DNA of 64,000 nucleotides from Setophaga petechia (Eukaryota > Chordata > Aves > Passeriformes > Parulidae): the NCBI GenBank assembly GCA_024362935.1, contig JANCRA010000017.1, positions 806,001-870,000 of the forward strand, written 5' to 3'. The notes beneath the pieces were generated by a model. The model saw only the letters and a list, made by a program, of their open reading frames with translations, had not been told where the DNA came from and ran no database searches. Both the position numbers and the translations under genes were made by a program. Positions 36,201 through 48,300 of this stretch are shown here, in pieces (the stretch's first letter is position 1; the number at the start of each line of letters is the position of its first letter).

Positions 36201-37104
36201 CTCTTGCCTTTCCCTTCACATTAATACTTGAAAGGAAGGCGTCTTAGACAACTTTCTTTTACATTTTGCAAAACACACTGCAGCCCTCTGTGCAACTTCT
36301 ACAACACGATGGAAGTTGTTTAGTGAGCATGAAGGTTTTCTCCTTGCGAGACATAGTGAAAAAGCTATTTGCTTAGGTGTAGGTGACAAGAAACACTTAC
36401 TGCAGTGCACTGAAAAGCTTATTGCTACACAGAACTGGGATTGTGTTAGCAGCTTGCAAAGGGGTAGAAAACAGTACTTTCCCACTCTCTTGCCTTTCCC
36501 TTCACATTAATACTTGAAAGGAAGGCGTCTTAGACAACTTTCTTTTTCTTGTTACAGAACACACTGCAGCCCTCTGTGCAACTTCTAGAACACGATAGGA
36601 GTTGTTTAGTGAGCAGGAAGGTTTTCTCCTTGGGAGACATAGTGAAAAAGCTATTTGCTTAGATGTAGGTGACAAGAAACCCTTACTGCAGTGCAGTGAC
36701 AAGTTAATTGGTACACAGAACTGGGATTGTGTTAGCAGCTCTCAAAGTGCTAGAAAACAGTACTTTCCCACTCTCTTGCCTTTCCCTTCACATTAATACT
36801 TGAAAGGAAGGCGTCTTAGACAACTTTCTTTTTCTTGTTAGAGAACACTCTGAAGCCCTCTGTGCAACATCTACAACACGATGGAAGTTGTTTAGTGAGC
36901 AGGAAGGTTTTCTCCTTGCGAGACATAGTGAAAAAGCTATTTGCTTAGATGTAGGTGACAAGAAACACTTACTGCAGTGCAGTGACAAGTTAATTGGTAC
37001 AGAGCACTGGGATTGTGTTAGCAGCTCTCAAAGTGATAGAAAATAGTACTTTCCCACTCTCTTGCCTTTCCCTTCGCATTAATACTTGAAAGGAAGGCGT
37101 CTTA
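33287..37104. repeat. Monomer block 5
   Basis: About 13 common monomers equivalent to block 3 at an offset of 16,022 bp. Private changes include three clustered substitutions at 34084-34088 (GATTA for ATTTG), CTACAAAG for CTACACAG near 34432, and GAAATGC for GAAAAGC near 35557. A short monomer starts at 35393 and a TTACAG acceptor-like site ends at 36557. Confidence 0.93.
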
Positions 37105-38387
37105 GACAACTTTCTTTTTCTTGCTGCAAAACAGTCTGCAGCCCTCTGTGCAACCTGTACAGCACGATGGAAGTTGTTTAATGAGCAGGAACATTTTCTC
37201 CTAGTGAGAGATAGTGAAAAAGCTTTTTGCTTAGATGTAGGTTACCACAGGCAGTTACTGCAGTGCACTGCAAAGCTAATAGATGCACAACACTGGGATT
37301 GTGTGCCCAGCTTGCAAAGTGATAGAAAACAGTACCTTTCCACTCTTCCTGCCTTTTCCATGCACATTACTATTCGAACGGAAAGAATTTTAGACAACTT
37401 TCTTTGGCTTCTTGCAAAACACTCTGCACACCTGCCTGCAATCTCTAGAAGTCGATGGGAGATATTTTCTGAACTGGCTCAGTTTCTCTTTGCAAGACAT
37501 GGGGAAAAAGCAATTTGCTTAGATATAGGTGAAAAGAGGCACCTACTACAGTGCACTGCAAGCTAATTGTTGCACAACACGCAGATTGTGTAAGCAGGTT
37601 GCAAACTGATAGAAAACAGTACCTCTCCCTTCTCCTGCCTTTTCTATTCACATTTCTATTTGAATGCAAGGCGTTTTAGACAACTTTCTTTTGCTTCTTG
37701 CAAAACACTCTGCACACCTGCCTGCAATCTCTAGAAGTCGATGGGAGATGTTTTCTGAACTGGCTCAGTTTCTCCTTGCGAGACATGGGGAAAAAGCAAT
37801 TTGCTTAGATGCAGGTGAAAAGAGGCACCTACTACAGTGCACTGAAAAACTAATTGCTGCACAACTCTGGGATTGTGTAAGCAGCTTACAAACAGATAGA
37901 AAACAGCAGCTTTCCACTCTCCTGCCTTTTCCATTCGCATTACTATTCGAATGGCAGCAGTTTTGGACAACTTTCTTTTGCTTCTTGCAAAACACTCTGC
38001 ACACCTCCGTGCAACTTCTAGAAAAAATGAGAGGTGTTTTCTGAACTGGTACAGTTTCTCCTGAAGAGATATCATGCAAACGCTATTGGCTTAGATGTAG
38101 TAACAATAGGCAATTATTACAGTGCACTGCAAAGTCAATCGTAGTATAACACTGGGATTGTGTGTCCAGCTTGCAAACTGGTAGAAAACAGTACCTATCC
38201 GCTCTCCTGCATTTTCCCTTTCCAGGAACATTCGAATTGATGGCTTTTTCGGACAAGTTACTTTTTCTTGTTGCAAAACACTCTGCAGAGCTGCCTGCAA
38301 CCTCTAGAGCACGATGGGAGGTTTTTTGTGAACAGACACAGTTTCTCCTGGCGAGACATAATGAAAAAGCTTTTTGCTAAGGTGTAG
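37105..38387. repeat. Diverged monomer cassette 5
   Basis: Matches cassette 3 at an offset of 16,022 bp. A private T to G change (AGAGGTGTTTTC for AGAGTTGTTTTC, near 38034) alters the end of the 126-codon frame that starts at 37664. Confidence 0.95.
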
Positions 38388-38585
38388 CCGGTAGGAGACG
38401 CTAAAGACCAGGAGACGGAGCACTGTGCCTTTAAGCGCCGCTTCCGGGTGTCTGTCGGCCGTAGCTGTTCTCCGCAGCACGCCGCGATCGGCGTAACGAC
38501 ACCAGATTCTTCGCGCCAAGAAGCGTCTTCTCCTTCTCCGGGAAACAGAGACTGCGGCAGCTTCTGAACGGCGAACTACGAAGCG
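38388..38585 (+). promoter_or_regulatory. CpG-rich promoter-like element 5 (two private changes)
   Basis: TACGAAG form with C to T at 38392 (CCGGTAGG) and G to C at 38475 (TCCGCAGC for TCCGGAGC). The ETS-like and E2F-like motifs are unchanged. The 5' splice-site match has its intron start at 38604. Confidence 0.58.
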
Positions 38586-41500
38586 GCACAAAACTGGGAT
38601 TGGGTAAGCAGCTTTCAAAGTGATAGAAAACAGTACTTTCCCACTCTCTTGCCTTTCCCTTCACATTAATACTTGAAAGGAAGGCATCTTAGACAACTTT
38701 CTTTTTCTTGTGTCAAAAAACTCTGCAGCCCTCTCTGCAACATCTACAACACGATGGAAGTTGTTTAGTGAGCAGGAAGGTTTTCTCCTTGCGAGACATA
38801 GTGAAAAAGCTATTTGCTTAGATGTAGGTGACAAGAAACACTTACTGCAGTGCACTGAACAGCTAATTGCTACACAGAACTGGGATTGTGTTAGCAGCTT
38901 GCAAAGTGCTAGAAAACAGTACTTTCCCACTCTCTTGCCTTTCCCTTCACATTAATACTTGAAAGGAAGGCATCTTAGACAACTTTCTTTTACATTTTGC
39001 AAAACACACTGCAGCCCTCTGTGCAATTTCTAGAACACGATAGGAAATGTTTAGTGAGCAGGAAGGTTTTCTCCTTGCGAGACATAGTGAAAAAGCTTTT
39101 TGCTTAGATATAGGTGACAAGAAACCCTTACTGCAGTGCAGTGACAAGTTAATTGGTACACAGAACTGGGATTGTGTTAGCAGCCTGCAAAGTGATAGAA
39201 AACAGTACTTTCCCACTCTCTTGCCTTTCCCTTCACATTAATACTTGAAAAGAAGGCATCTTAGACAACTTTCTTTTTCTTTGTCAAAAAACTCTGCAGC
39301 CCTCTCTGCAACATCTACAACACGATGGAAGTTGTTTAGTGAGCAGGAAGGTTTTCTCCTTGCGAGACATAGTGAAAAAGCTATTTGCTTAGATGTAGGT
39401 GACAAGAAACACTTACTGCAGTGCACTGAACAGCTAATTGCTACACAGAACTGGGATTGTGTTAGCAGCTTGCCAAGTGCTAGAAAACAGTACGTTCCCA
39501 CTCTCTTGCCTTTCCCTTCACATTAATACTTGAAAGGAAGGCGTCTTAGACAGCTTTCTTTTTCTTGCTGCAAAACACACTGCAGCCCTCTGTGCAACTT
39601 CTACAACACGATGGAAGTTGTTTAGTGAGCAGGAAGGTTTTCTCCTTGGGAGACATAGTGAAAAAGCTATTTGCTTAGATGTAGGTGACAAGAAACCCTT
39701 ACTGCAGTGCAGTGACAAGTTAATTGGTACACAGCACTGGGATTGTGTTAGCAGCTCTCAAAGTGATAGAAAACAGTACTTTCCCACTCTCTTGCCTTTC
39801 CCTTCACATTAATGCTTGAAAGGAAGGCGTCTTAGACAGCTTTCTTTTTCTTGCTGCAAAACACACTGCAGCCCTCTGTGCAACTTCTAGAACACGATAG
39901 GAAATGTTTAGTGAGCAAGAAGGTTTTCTCCTTGCTAGACAGAGTGATAAAGCTATTTGCTTAGATGCAGGTGACAAGAAACACTTACTGCAGTGCACTG
40001 AAAAGCTAACTGCTACACAGCAGTGCGATTGTGTTAGCAGCCTGCAAAGTGCTAGAAAACAGTACTTTCCCACTCTCTCGCCTTTCCATTCACATTAATA
40101 CTTGAAAGGAAGGTGTCTTAGACAACTTTCTTTTACATTTTGCAAAACACACTGCAGCCCTCTGTGCAACTTCTACAACACGATGGAAGTTGTTTAGTGA
40201 GCAGCAACGTTTTCCCCTTGCGAGACAAAGTGAAAAAGCTATTTGCTCAGATGTAGGTATCAAGAAACTCTTTCAGCCGTGCACTGACAAGCTAATTGCT
40301 ACACAGCACTGCGATTGTGTTAGCAGCTTGCAAAGTGCTAGAAAACAGTACTTTCCCACTCTCTTGCCTTTCCCTTCACATTAATACTTGAAAGGAAGGC
40401 GTCTTAGACAACTTTCTTTTTCTTGTTACAGAACACACTGCAGCCCTCTGTGCAACTTCTAGAACACGATAGGAGATGTTTAGTGAGGAAGAAGGTTTTC
40501 TCCTTGCGAGACATAGTGAAAAAGCTATTTGCTTAGATGTAGGTGACAAGAAACACTTACTGCAGTGCACTGAAAAGCTAACTGCTACACAGCAGTGCGA
40601 TTGTGTTAGCAGCCTGCAAAGTGCTAGAAAACAGTACTTTCCCACTCTCTTGCCTTTCCCTTCACATTAATACTTGAAAGGAAGGCGTCTTAGACAACTT
40701 TCTTTTTCTTGTGTCAAAAAACTCTGCAGCCCTCTCTGCAACATCTACAAGACGATGGAAGTTGTTTAGTGAGCAGGAAGGTTTTCTCCTTGCGAGACAT
40801 AGTGAAAAAGCTATTTGCTTAGATGTAGGTGACCAGAAACACTTACTGCAATGCACTGAAAAGCTAATTGCTACACAGAACTGGGATTGTGTTAGCAGCT
40901 TGCAAAGTGCTAGAAAACAGTACTTTCCCACTCTCTTGCCTTTCCCTTCACATTAAAACTTGAAAGGAAGGCGTCTTAGACAAGTTTCTTTTACATTTTG
41001 CAAAACACACTGCAGCCCTCTGTGCAACTTCTAGAACACGATAGGAAATGTTTAGTGAGCAGGAAGGTTTTCTCCTTGAGAGACATAGTGAAAAAGCTAT
41101 TTGCTGACATGTAGGTGACCAGAAACACTTACTGCAGTGCACTGAACAGCTAATTGCTACACAGAACTGGGATTGTGTTAGCAGCTTGCAAAGTGCTAGA
41201 AAACAGTACTTTCCCACTCTCTCGCCTTTCCATTCACATTAATACTTGAAAGGAAGGCATCTTAGCAACTTTCTTTTACATTTTGCAAAACACACTGCAG
41301 CCCTCTGTGCAACTTCTACAACACGATGGAAGTTGTTTAGTGAGCAGCAACGTTTTCCTCTTGCGAGACAAAGTGAAAAAGCTATTTGTTCAGATGTAGG
41401 TATCTAGAAACACTTACTGCCGTGCACTGACAAGCTAATTGCTACACAGCACTGAGATTGTGTTAGCAGCTTGCAAAGTGCTAGAAAACAGTACTTTCCC

Positions 41501-43832
41501 ACTCTCTTGCCTTTCCCTTCACATTAATACTTGAAAGGAAGGCGTCTTAGACAACTTTCTTTTTCTTTTTACAGAACACACTGCAGCCCTCTGTGCAACT
41601 TCTAGAACACGATGGAAGTTGTTTAGTGAGCAGGAAGGTTTTCTCCTTGCGAGACATAGTGAAAAAGCTATTTGCTTAGATGTAGGTGACAAGAAACACT
41701 TACTGCAGTGCACTGAACAGCTAATTGCTACACAGAACTGGGATTGTGTTAGCAGCTTGCAAAGTGCTAGAAAACAGTACTTTCCAACTCTCTTGCCTTT
41801 CCCTTCACATTAATACTTGAAAGGAATGCGTCTTAGACAACTTTCTTTTTCTTGTGTCAAAAAACTCTGCAGCCCTCTCTGCAACATCTACAACACGATG
41901 GAAGTTGTTTAGTGAGCAGGAAGGTTTTCTCCTTGGGAGACATAGTGAAAAAGCTATTTGCTTAGATGTAGGTGACAAGAAACACTTACTGCAGTGCACT
42001 GAACAGCTAATTGCTACACAGAACTGGGATTGTGTTAGCAGCTTGCAAAGTGATAGAAAACAGTACTTTCCCACTCTCTTGCCTTTCCCTTCACATTAAT
42101 ACTTGAAAGGAAGGCGTCTTAGACAACTTTCTTTTTCTTGTGTCAAAACACACTGCAGCCCTCTGTGCAACTTCTAGAACACGATAGGAAATGTTTAGTG
42201 AGCAGGAAGTTTTCTCCTTGCGAGACATAGTGAAAAAGCTATTTGCTTAGATGCAGGTGACAAGAAACCCTTACTGCAGTGCAGTGACAAGTTAATTGGT
42301 ACACAGCACTGGGATTGTGTTAGCAGCTCTCAAAGTGATAGAAAACAGTACTTTCCCACTCTCTTGCCTTTCCCTTCACATTAATACTTGAAAGGAAGGC
42401 GTCTTAGACAACTTTTACATTTTGCAAAACACACTGCAGCCCTCGGTGCAACTTCTACAACACGATGGAAGTTGTTTAGTGAGCAAGAAGGTTTTCTCCT
42501 TGCGAGACATAGTGATAAAGCTATTTGCTTAGATGCAGGTGACAAGAAACACTTACTGCCGTGCACTGAAACGCTAACTGCTACCCAGCACTGCGATTGT
42601 GTTAGCAGCTTGCAAAGTGCTAGAAAACAGTACTTTCCCACTCTCTTGCCTTTCCCTTCACATTAATACTTGAAAGGAAGGCGTCTTAGACAACTTTCTT
42701 TTACATTTTGCAAAACACACTGCAGCCCTCTGTGCAACTTCTACAACACGATGGAAGTTGTTTAGTGAGCATGAAGGTTTTCTCCTTGCGAGACATAGTG
42801 AAAAAGCTATTTGCTTAGGTGTAGGTGACAAGAAACACTTACTGCAGTGCACTGAAAAGCTTATTGCTACACAGAACTGGGATTGTGTTAGCAGCTTGCA
42901 AAGTGCTAGAAAACAGTACTTTCCCACTCTCTTGCCTTTCCCTTCACATTAATACTTGAAAGGAAGGCGTCTTAGACAACTTTCTTTTTCTTGTTACAGA
43001 ACACACTGCAGCCCTCTGTGCAACTTCTAGAACACGATAGGAGTTGTTTAGTGAGCAGGAAGGTTTTCTCCTTGGGAGACATAGTGAAAAAGCTATTTGC
43101 TTAGATGTAGGTGACAAGAAACCCTTACTGCAGTGCAGTGACAAGTTAATTGGTACACAGCACTGGGATTGTGTTAGCAGCTCTCAAAGTGCTAGAAAAC
43201 AGTACTTTCCCACTCTCTTGCCTTTCCCTTCACATTAATACTTGAAAGGAAGGCGTCTTAGACAACTTTCTTTTTCTTGCTGCAAAACACACTGCAGCCC
43301 TCTGTGCAACTTCTAGAACACGATAGGAAATGTTTAGTGAGCAAGAAGGTTTTCTCCTTGCTAGACAGAGTGATAAAGCTATTTGCTTAGATGCAGGTGA
43401 CAAGAAACACTTACTGCAGTGCACTGAAAAGCTAACTGCTACACAGCACTGCGATTGTGTTAGCAGCCTGCAAAGTGCTAGAAAACAGTACTTTCCCACT
43501 CTCTCGCCTTTCCATTCACATTAATACTTGAAAGGAAGGCGTCTTAGACAACTTTCTTTTTCTTGTTAGAGAACACTCTGAAGCCCTCTGTGCAACATCT
43601 ACAACACGATGGAAGTTGTTTAGTGAGCAGGAAGGTTTTCTCCTTGCGAGACATAGTGAAAAAGCTATTTGCTTAGATGTAGGTGACAAGAAACACTTAC
43701 TGCAGTGCAGTGACAAGTTAATTGGTACAGAGCACTGGGATTGTGTTAGCAGCTCTCAAAGTGATAGAAAATAGTACTTTCCCACTCTCTTGCCTTTCCC
43801 TTCGCATTAATACTTGAAAGGAAGGCGTCTTA
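38586..43832. repeat. Monomer block 6 (HOR break and module A)
   Basis: About 18 common monomers. HOR copy 3 is followed to about 39 kb, then module A begins near 39.53 kb. Variants typical of A and B include CTCTTTCAGCCGTGC (near 40270), AAGACGATGG (near 40750), CTGCAATGCACTG (near 40847) and a one-base deletion CTTAGCAAC (41261-41269). TTACAG acceptor-like sites end at 40431, 41574 and 42999. The short monomer starting at 42407 is a hybrid created by a two-monomer deletion (see findings). Confidence 0.9.
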
Positions 43833-45115
43833 GACAACTTTCTTTTTCTTGCTGCAAAACAGTCTGCAGCCCTCTGTGCAACCTGTACAGCACGATGGAA
43901 GTTGTTTAATGAGCAGGAACATTTTCTCCTAGTGAGAGATAGTGAAAAAGCTTTTTGCTTAGATGTAGGTTACCACAGGCAGTTACTGCAGTGCACTGCA
44001 AAGCTAATAGATGCACAACACTGGGATTGTGTGCCCAGCTTGCAAAGTGATAGAAAACAGTACCTTTCCACTCTTCCTGCCTTTTCCATGCACATTACTA
44101 TTCGAACGGAAAGAATTTTAGACAACTTTCTTTGGCTTCTTGCAAAACACTCTGCACACCTGCCTGCAATCTCTAGAAGTCGATGGGAGATATTTTCTGA
44201 ACTGGCTCAGTTTCTCTTTGCAAGACATGGGGAAAAAGCAATTTGCTTAGATATAGGTGAAAAGAGGCACCTACTACAGTGCACTGCAAGCTAATTGTTG
44301 CACAACACGCAGATTGTGTAAGCAGGTTGCAAACTGATAGAAAACAGTACCTCTCCCTTCTCCTGCCTTTTCTATTCACATTTCTATTTGAATGCAAGGC
44401 GTTTTAGACAACTTTCTTTTGCTTCTTGCAAAACACTCTGCACACCTGCCTGCAATCTCTAGAAGTCGATGGGAGATGTTTTCTGAACTGGCTCAGTTTC
44501 TCCTTGCGAGACATGGGGAAAAAGCAATTTGCTTAGATGCAGGTGAAAAGAGGCACCTACTACAGTGCACTGAAAAACTAATTGCTGCACAACTCTGGGA
44601 TTGTGTAAGCAGCTTACAAACAGATAGAAAACAGCAGCTTTCCACTCTCCTGCCTTTTCCATTCGCATTACTATTCGAATGGCAGCAGTTTTGGACAACT
44701 TTCTTTTGCTTCTTGCAAAACACTCTGCACACCTCCGTGCAACTTCTAGAAAAAATGAGAGTTGTTTTCTGAACTGGTACAGTTTCTCCTGAAGAGATAT
44801 CATGCAAACGCTATTGGCTTAGATGTAGTAACAATAGGCAATTATTACAGTGCACTGCAAAGTCAATCGTAGTATAACACTGGGATTGTGTGTCCAGCTT
44901 GCAAACTGGTAGAAAACAGTACCTATCCGCTCTCCTGCATTTTCCCTTTCCAGGAACATTCGAATTGATGGCTTTTTCGGACAAGTTACTTTTTCTTGTT
45001 GCAAAACACTCTGCAGAGCTGCCTGCAACCTCTAGAGCACGATGGGAGGTTTTTTGTGAACAGACACAGTTTCTCCTGGCGAGACATAATGAAAAAGCTT
45101 TTTGCTAAGGTGTAG
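43833..45115. repeat. Diverged monomer cassette 6
   Basis: Same five-unit structure as cassette 1, at an offset of 40,772 bp. The 126-codon frame is at 44392. Confidence 0.95.
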
Positions 45116-45313
45116 CCGGCAGGAGACGCTAAAGACCAGGAGACGGAGCACTGTGCCTTTAAGCGCCGCTTCCGGGTGTCTGTCGGCCGTAGCTGTTCTC
45201 CGGAGCACGCCGCGATCGGCGTAACGACACCAGATTCTTCGCGCCAAGAAGCGTCTTCTCCTTCTCCGGGAAACAGAGACTGCGGCAGCTTCTGAACGGC
45301 GAACTACGAAGCG
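45116..45313 (+). promoter_or_regulatory. CpG-rich promoter-like element 6
   Basis: TACGAAG form, identical to element 1 on reading. The 5' splice-site match has its intron start at 45332. The next monomer differs from the one after other TACGAAG-form elements: it begins TTAATTCTTG and carries GATATAGG, so the junction downstream of this element was rearranged. Confidence 0.6.
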
Positions 45314-48300
45314 GCACAAAACTGGGATTGGGTAAGCAGCTTTCAAAGTGATAGAAAACAGTACTTTCCCACTCTCTTGCCTTTCCCTTCACATTAATTC
45401 TTGAAAGGAAGGCATCTTAGACAACTTTCTTTTTCTTGTGTCAAAAAACTCTGCAGCCCTCTCTGCAACATCTACAACACGATGGAAGTTGTTTAGTGAG
45501 CAGGAAGGTTTTCTCCTTGCGAGACATAGTGAAAAAGCTTTTTGCTTAGATATAGGTGACAAGAAACCCTTACTGCAGTGCAGTGACAAGTTAATTGGTA
45601 CACAGCACTGGGATTGTGTTAGCAGCCTGCAAAGTGCTAGAAAACAGTACTTTCCCACTCTCTTGCCTTTCCCTTCACATTAATACTTGAAAAGAAGGCA
45701 TCTTAGACAACTTTCTTTTTCTTTGTCAAAAAACTCTGCAGCCCTCTCTGCAACATCTACAACACGATGGAAGTTGTTTAGTGAGCAGGAAGGTTTTCTC
45801 CTTGCGAGACATAGTGAAAAAGCTATTTGCTTAGATGCAGGTGACAAGAAACCCTTACTGCAGTGCACTGAACAGCTAATTGCTACACAGAACTGGGATT
45901 GTGTTAGCAGCTCTCAAAGTGATAGAAAACAGTACTTTCCCACTCTCTTGCCTTTCCCTTCACATTAATACTTGAAAGGAAGGCATCTTAGACAACTTTC
46001 TTTTTCTTGTGTCAAAAAACTCTGCAGCCCTCTCTGCAACATCTACAACACGATGGAAGTTGTTTAGTGAGCAGGAAGGTTTTCTCCTTGCGAGACATAG
46101 TGAAAAAGCTATTTGCTTAGATGTAGGTTACCAGAAACACTTACTGCAGTGCACTGAAAAGCTAATTGCTACACAGCACTGGGATTGTGTTAGCAGCTTG
46201 CAAAGTGCTAGAAAACAGTACTTTCCCACTCTCTTGCCTTTCCCTTCACATTAAAACTTGAAAGGAAGGCGTCTTAGACAAGTTTCTTTTACATTTTGCA
46301 AAACACACTGCAGCCCTCTGTGCAACTTCTAGAACACGATGGAAGTTGTTTAGTGAGCAGGAAGGTTTTCTCCTTGCGAGACATAGTGAAAAAGCTATTT
46401 GCTTACATGTAGGTGACCAGAAACACTTACTGCAGTGCACTGAACAGCTAATTGCTACACAGAACTGGGATTGTGTTAGCAGCTTGCAAAGTGCTAGAAA
46501 ACAGTACTTTCCCACTCTCTTGCCTTTCCCTTCACATTAATTCTTGAAAGGAAGGCATCTTAGACAACTTTCTTTTTCTTGTGTCAAAAAACTCTGCAGC
46601 CCTCTCTGCAACATCTACAACACGATGGAAGTTGTTTAGTGAGCAGGAAGGTTTTCTCCTTGCGAGACATAGTGAAAAAGCTTTTTGCTTAGATATAGGT
46701 GACAAGAAACCCTTACTGCAGTGCAGTGACAAGTTAATTGGTACACAGTACTGGGATTGTGTCAGCAGCCTGCAAAGTGCTAGAAAACAGTACTTTCCCA
46801 CTCTCTTGCCTTTCCCTTCACATTAATACTTGAAAAGAAGGCATCTTAGACAACTTTCTTTTTCTTTGTCAAAAAACTCTGCAGCCCTCTCTGCAACATC
46901 TACAACACGATGGAAGTTGTTTAGTGAGCAGGAAGGTTTTCTCCTTGCGAGACATAGTGAAAAAGCTATTTGCTTAGATGCAGGTGACAAGAAACCCTTA
47001 CTGCAGTGCACTGAACAGCTAATTGCTACACAGAACTGGGATTGTGTTAGCAGCTCTCAAAGTGATAGAAAAGAGTACTTTCCCACTCTCTTGCCTTTCC
47101 CTTCACATTAATACTTGAAAGGAAGGCGTCTTAGACAACTTTCTTTTTCTTGTTACAGAACACACTGCAGCCCTCTGTGCAACTTCTAGAACACGATAGG
47201 AGATGTTTAGTGAGGAAGAAGGTTTTCTCCTTGCGAGTCATAGTGAAAAAGCTATTTGCTTAGATGTAGGTGACAAGAAACCCTTACTGCAGTGCAGTGA
47301 CAAGTTAATTGGTACACAGCACTGCGATTGTGTTAGCAGCCTGCAAAGTGCTAGAAAACAGTACTTTCCCACTCTCTTGCCTTTCCCTACACATTAATAC
47401 TTGAAAGGAAGGCGTCTTAGACAGCTTTCTTTTTCTTGCTGCAAAACACACTGCAGCCCTCTGTGCAACTTCTAGAACACGATAGGAGTTGTTTAGTGAG
47501 CAGGAAGGTTTTCTCCTTGGGAGACATAGTGAAAAAGCTATTTGCTTAGATGTAGGTGACAAGAAACCCTTACTGCAGTGCAGTGACAAGTTAATTGGTA
47601 CACAGCACTGGGATTGTGTTAGCAGCTCTCAAAGTGATAGAAAACAGTACTTTCCCACTCTCTTGCCTTTCCCTTCACATTAATGCTTGAAAGGAAGGCG
47701 TCTTAGACAGCTTTCTTTTTCTTGCTGCAAAACACACTGCAGCCCTCTGTGCAACTTCTAGAACACGATAGGAAATGTTTAGTGAGCAAGAAGGTTTTCT
47801 CCTTGCTAGACAGAGTGATAAAGCTATTTGCTTAGATGCAGGTGACAAGAAACACTTACTGCAGTGCACTGAAAAGCTAACTGCTACACAGCAGTGCGAT
47901 TGTGTTAGCAGCCTGCAAAGTGCTAGAAAACAGTACTTTCCCACTCTCTCGCCTTTCCATTCACATTAATACTTGAAAGGAAGGTGTCTTAGACAACTTT
48001 CTTTTACATTTTGCAAAACACACTGCAGCCCTCTGTGCAACTTCTACAACACGATGGAAGTTGTTTAGTGAGCAGCAACGTTTTCCCCTTGCGAGACAAA
48101 GTGAAAAAGCTATTTGCTCAGATGTAGGTATCAAGAAACTCTTTCAGCCGTGCACTGACAAGCTAATTGCTACACAGCACTGCGATTGTGTTAGCAGCTT
48201 GCAAAGTGCTAGAAAACAGTACTTTCCCACTCTCTTGCCTTTCCCTTCACATTAATACTTGAAAGGAAGGCGTCTTAGACAACTTTCTTTTTCTTGTTAC

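Larger units (their letters stand above)
34045..39520. repeat. Higher-order repeat copy 3, partial
   Basis: This stretch matches copy 2 at an offset of 16,022 bp from 34045 to about 38.95 kb, including one CpG element at 38388. It carries more private changes than copies 1 and 2 carry against each other: three clustered substitutions at 34084-34088, changes at 38392 and 38475 inside the CpG element, and a T to G change near 38034. From about 38.96 kb mismatches increase (GGCATC for GGCGTC, GTGATAG for GTGCTAG). By about 39.4 kb the monomer order no longer follows copy 2, so this HOR copy is interrupted by rearrangement. Confidence 0.9.
39525..47395. repeat. 7,871-bp duplicated module, copy A
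   Basis: The monomer starting at 39549 recurs at 47420, and the 7,871-bp offset holds for following units up to about 42.57 kb. After that the offset becomes 8,443 bp, because this copy lacks two monomers that copy B retains. It contains the CpG element at 45116. The first monomer after that element begins with TTAATTCTTG, a variant otherwise seen near 6053 and 46540. One monomer found at the same place in copy B (53.83-54.12 kb) is missing here. Boundaries are uncertain by a few tens of bases. Confidence 0.85.
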
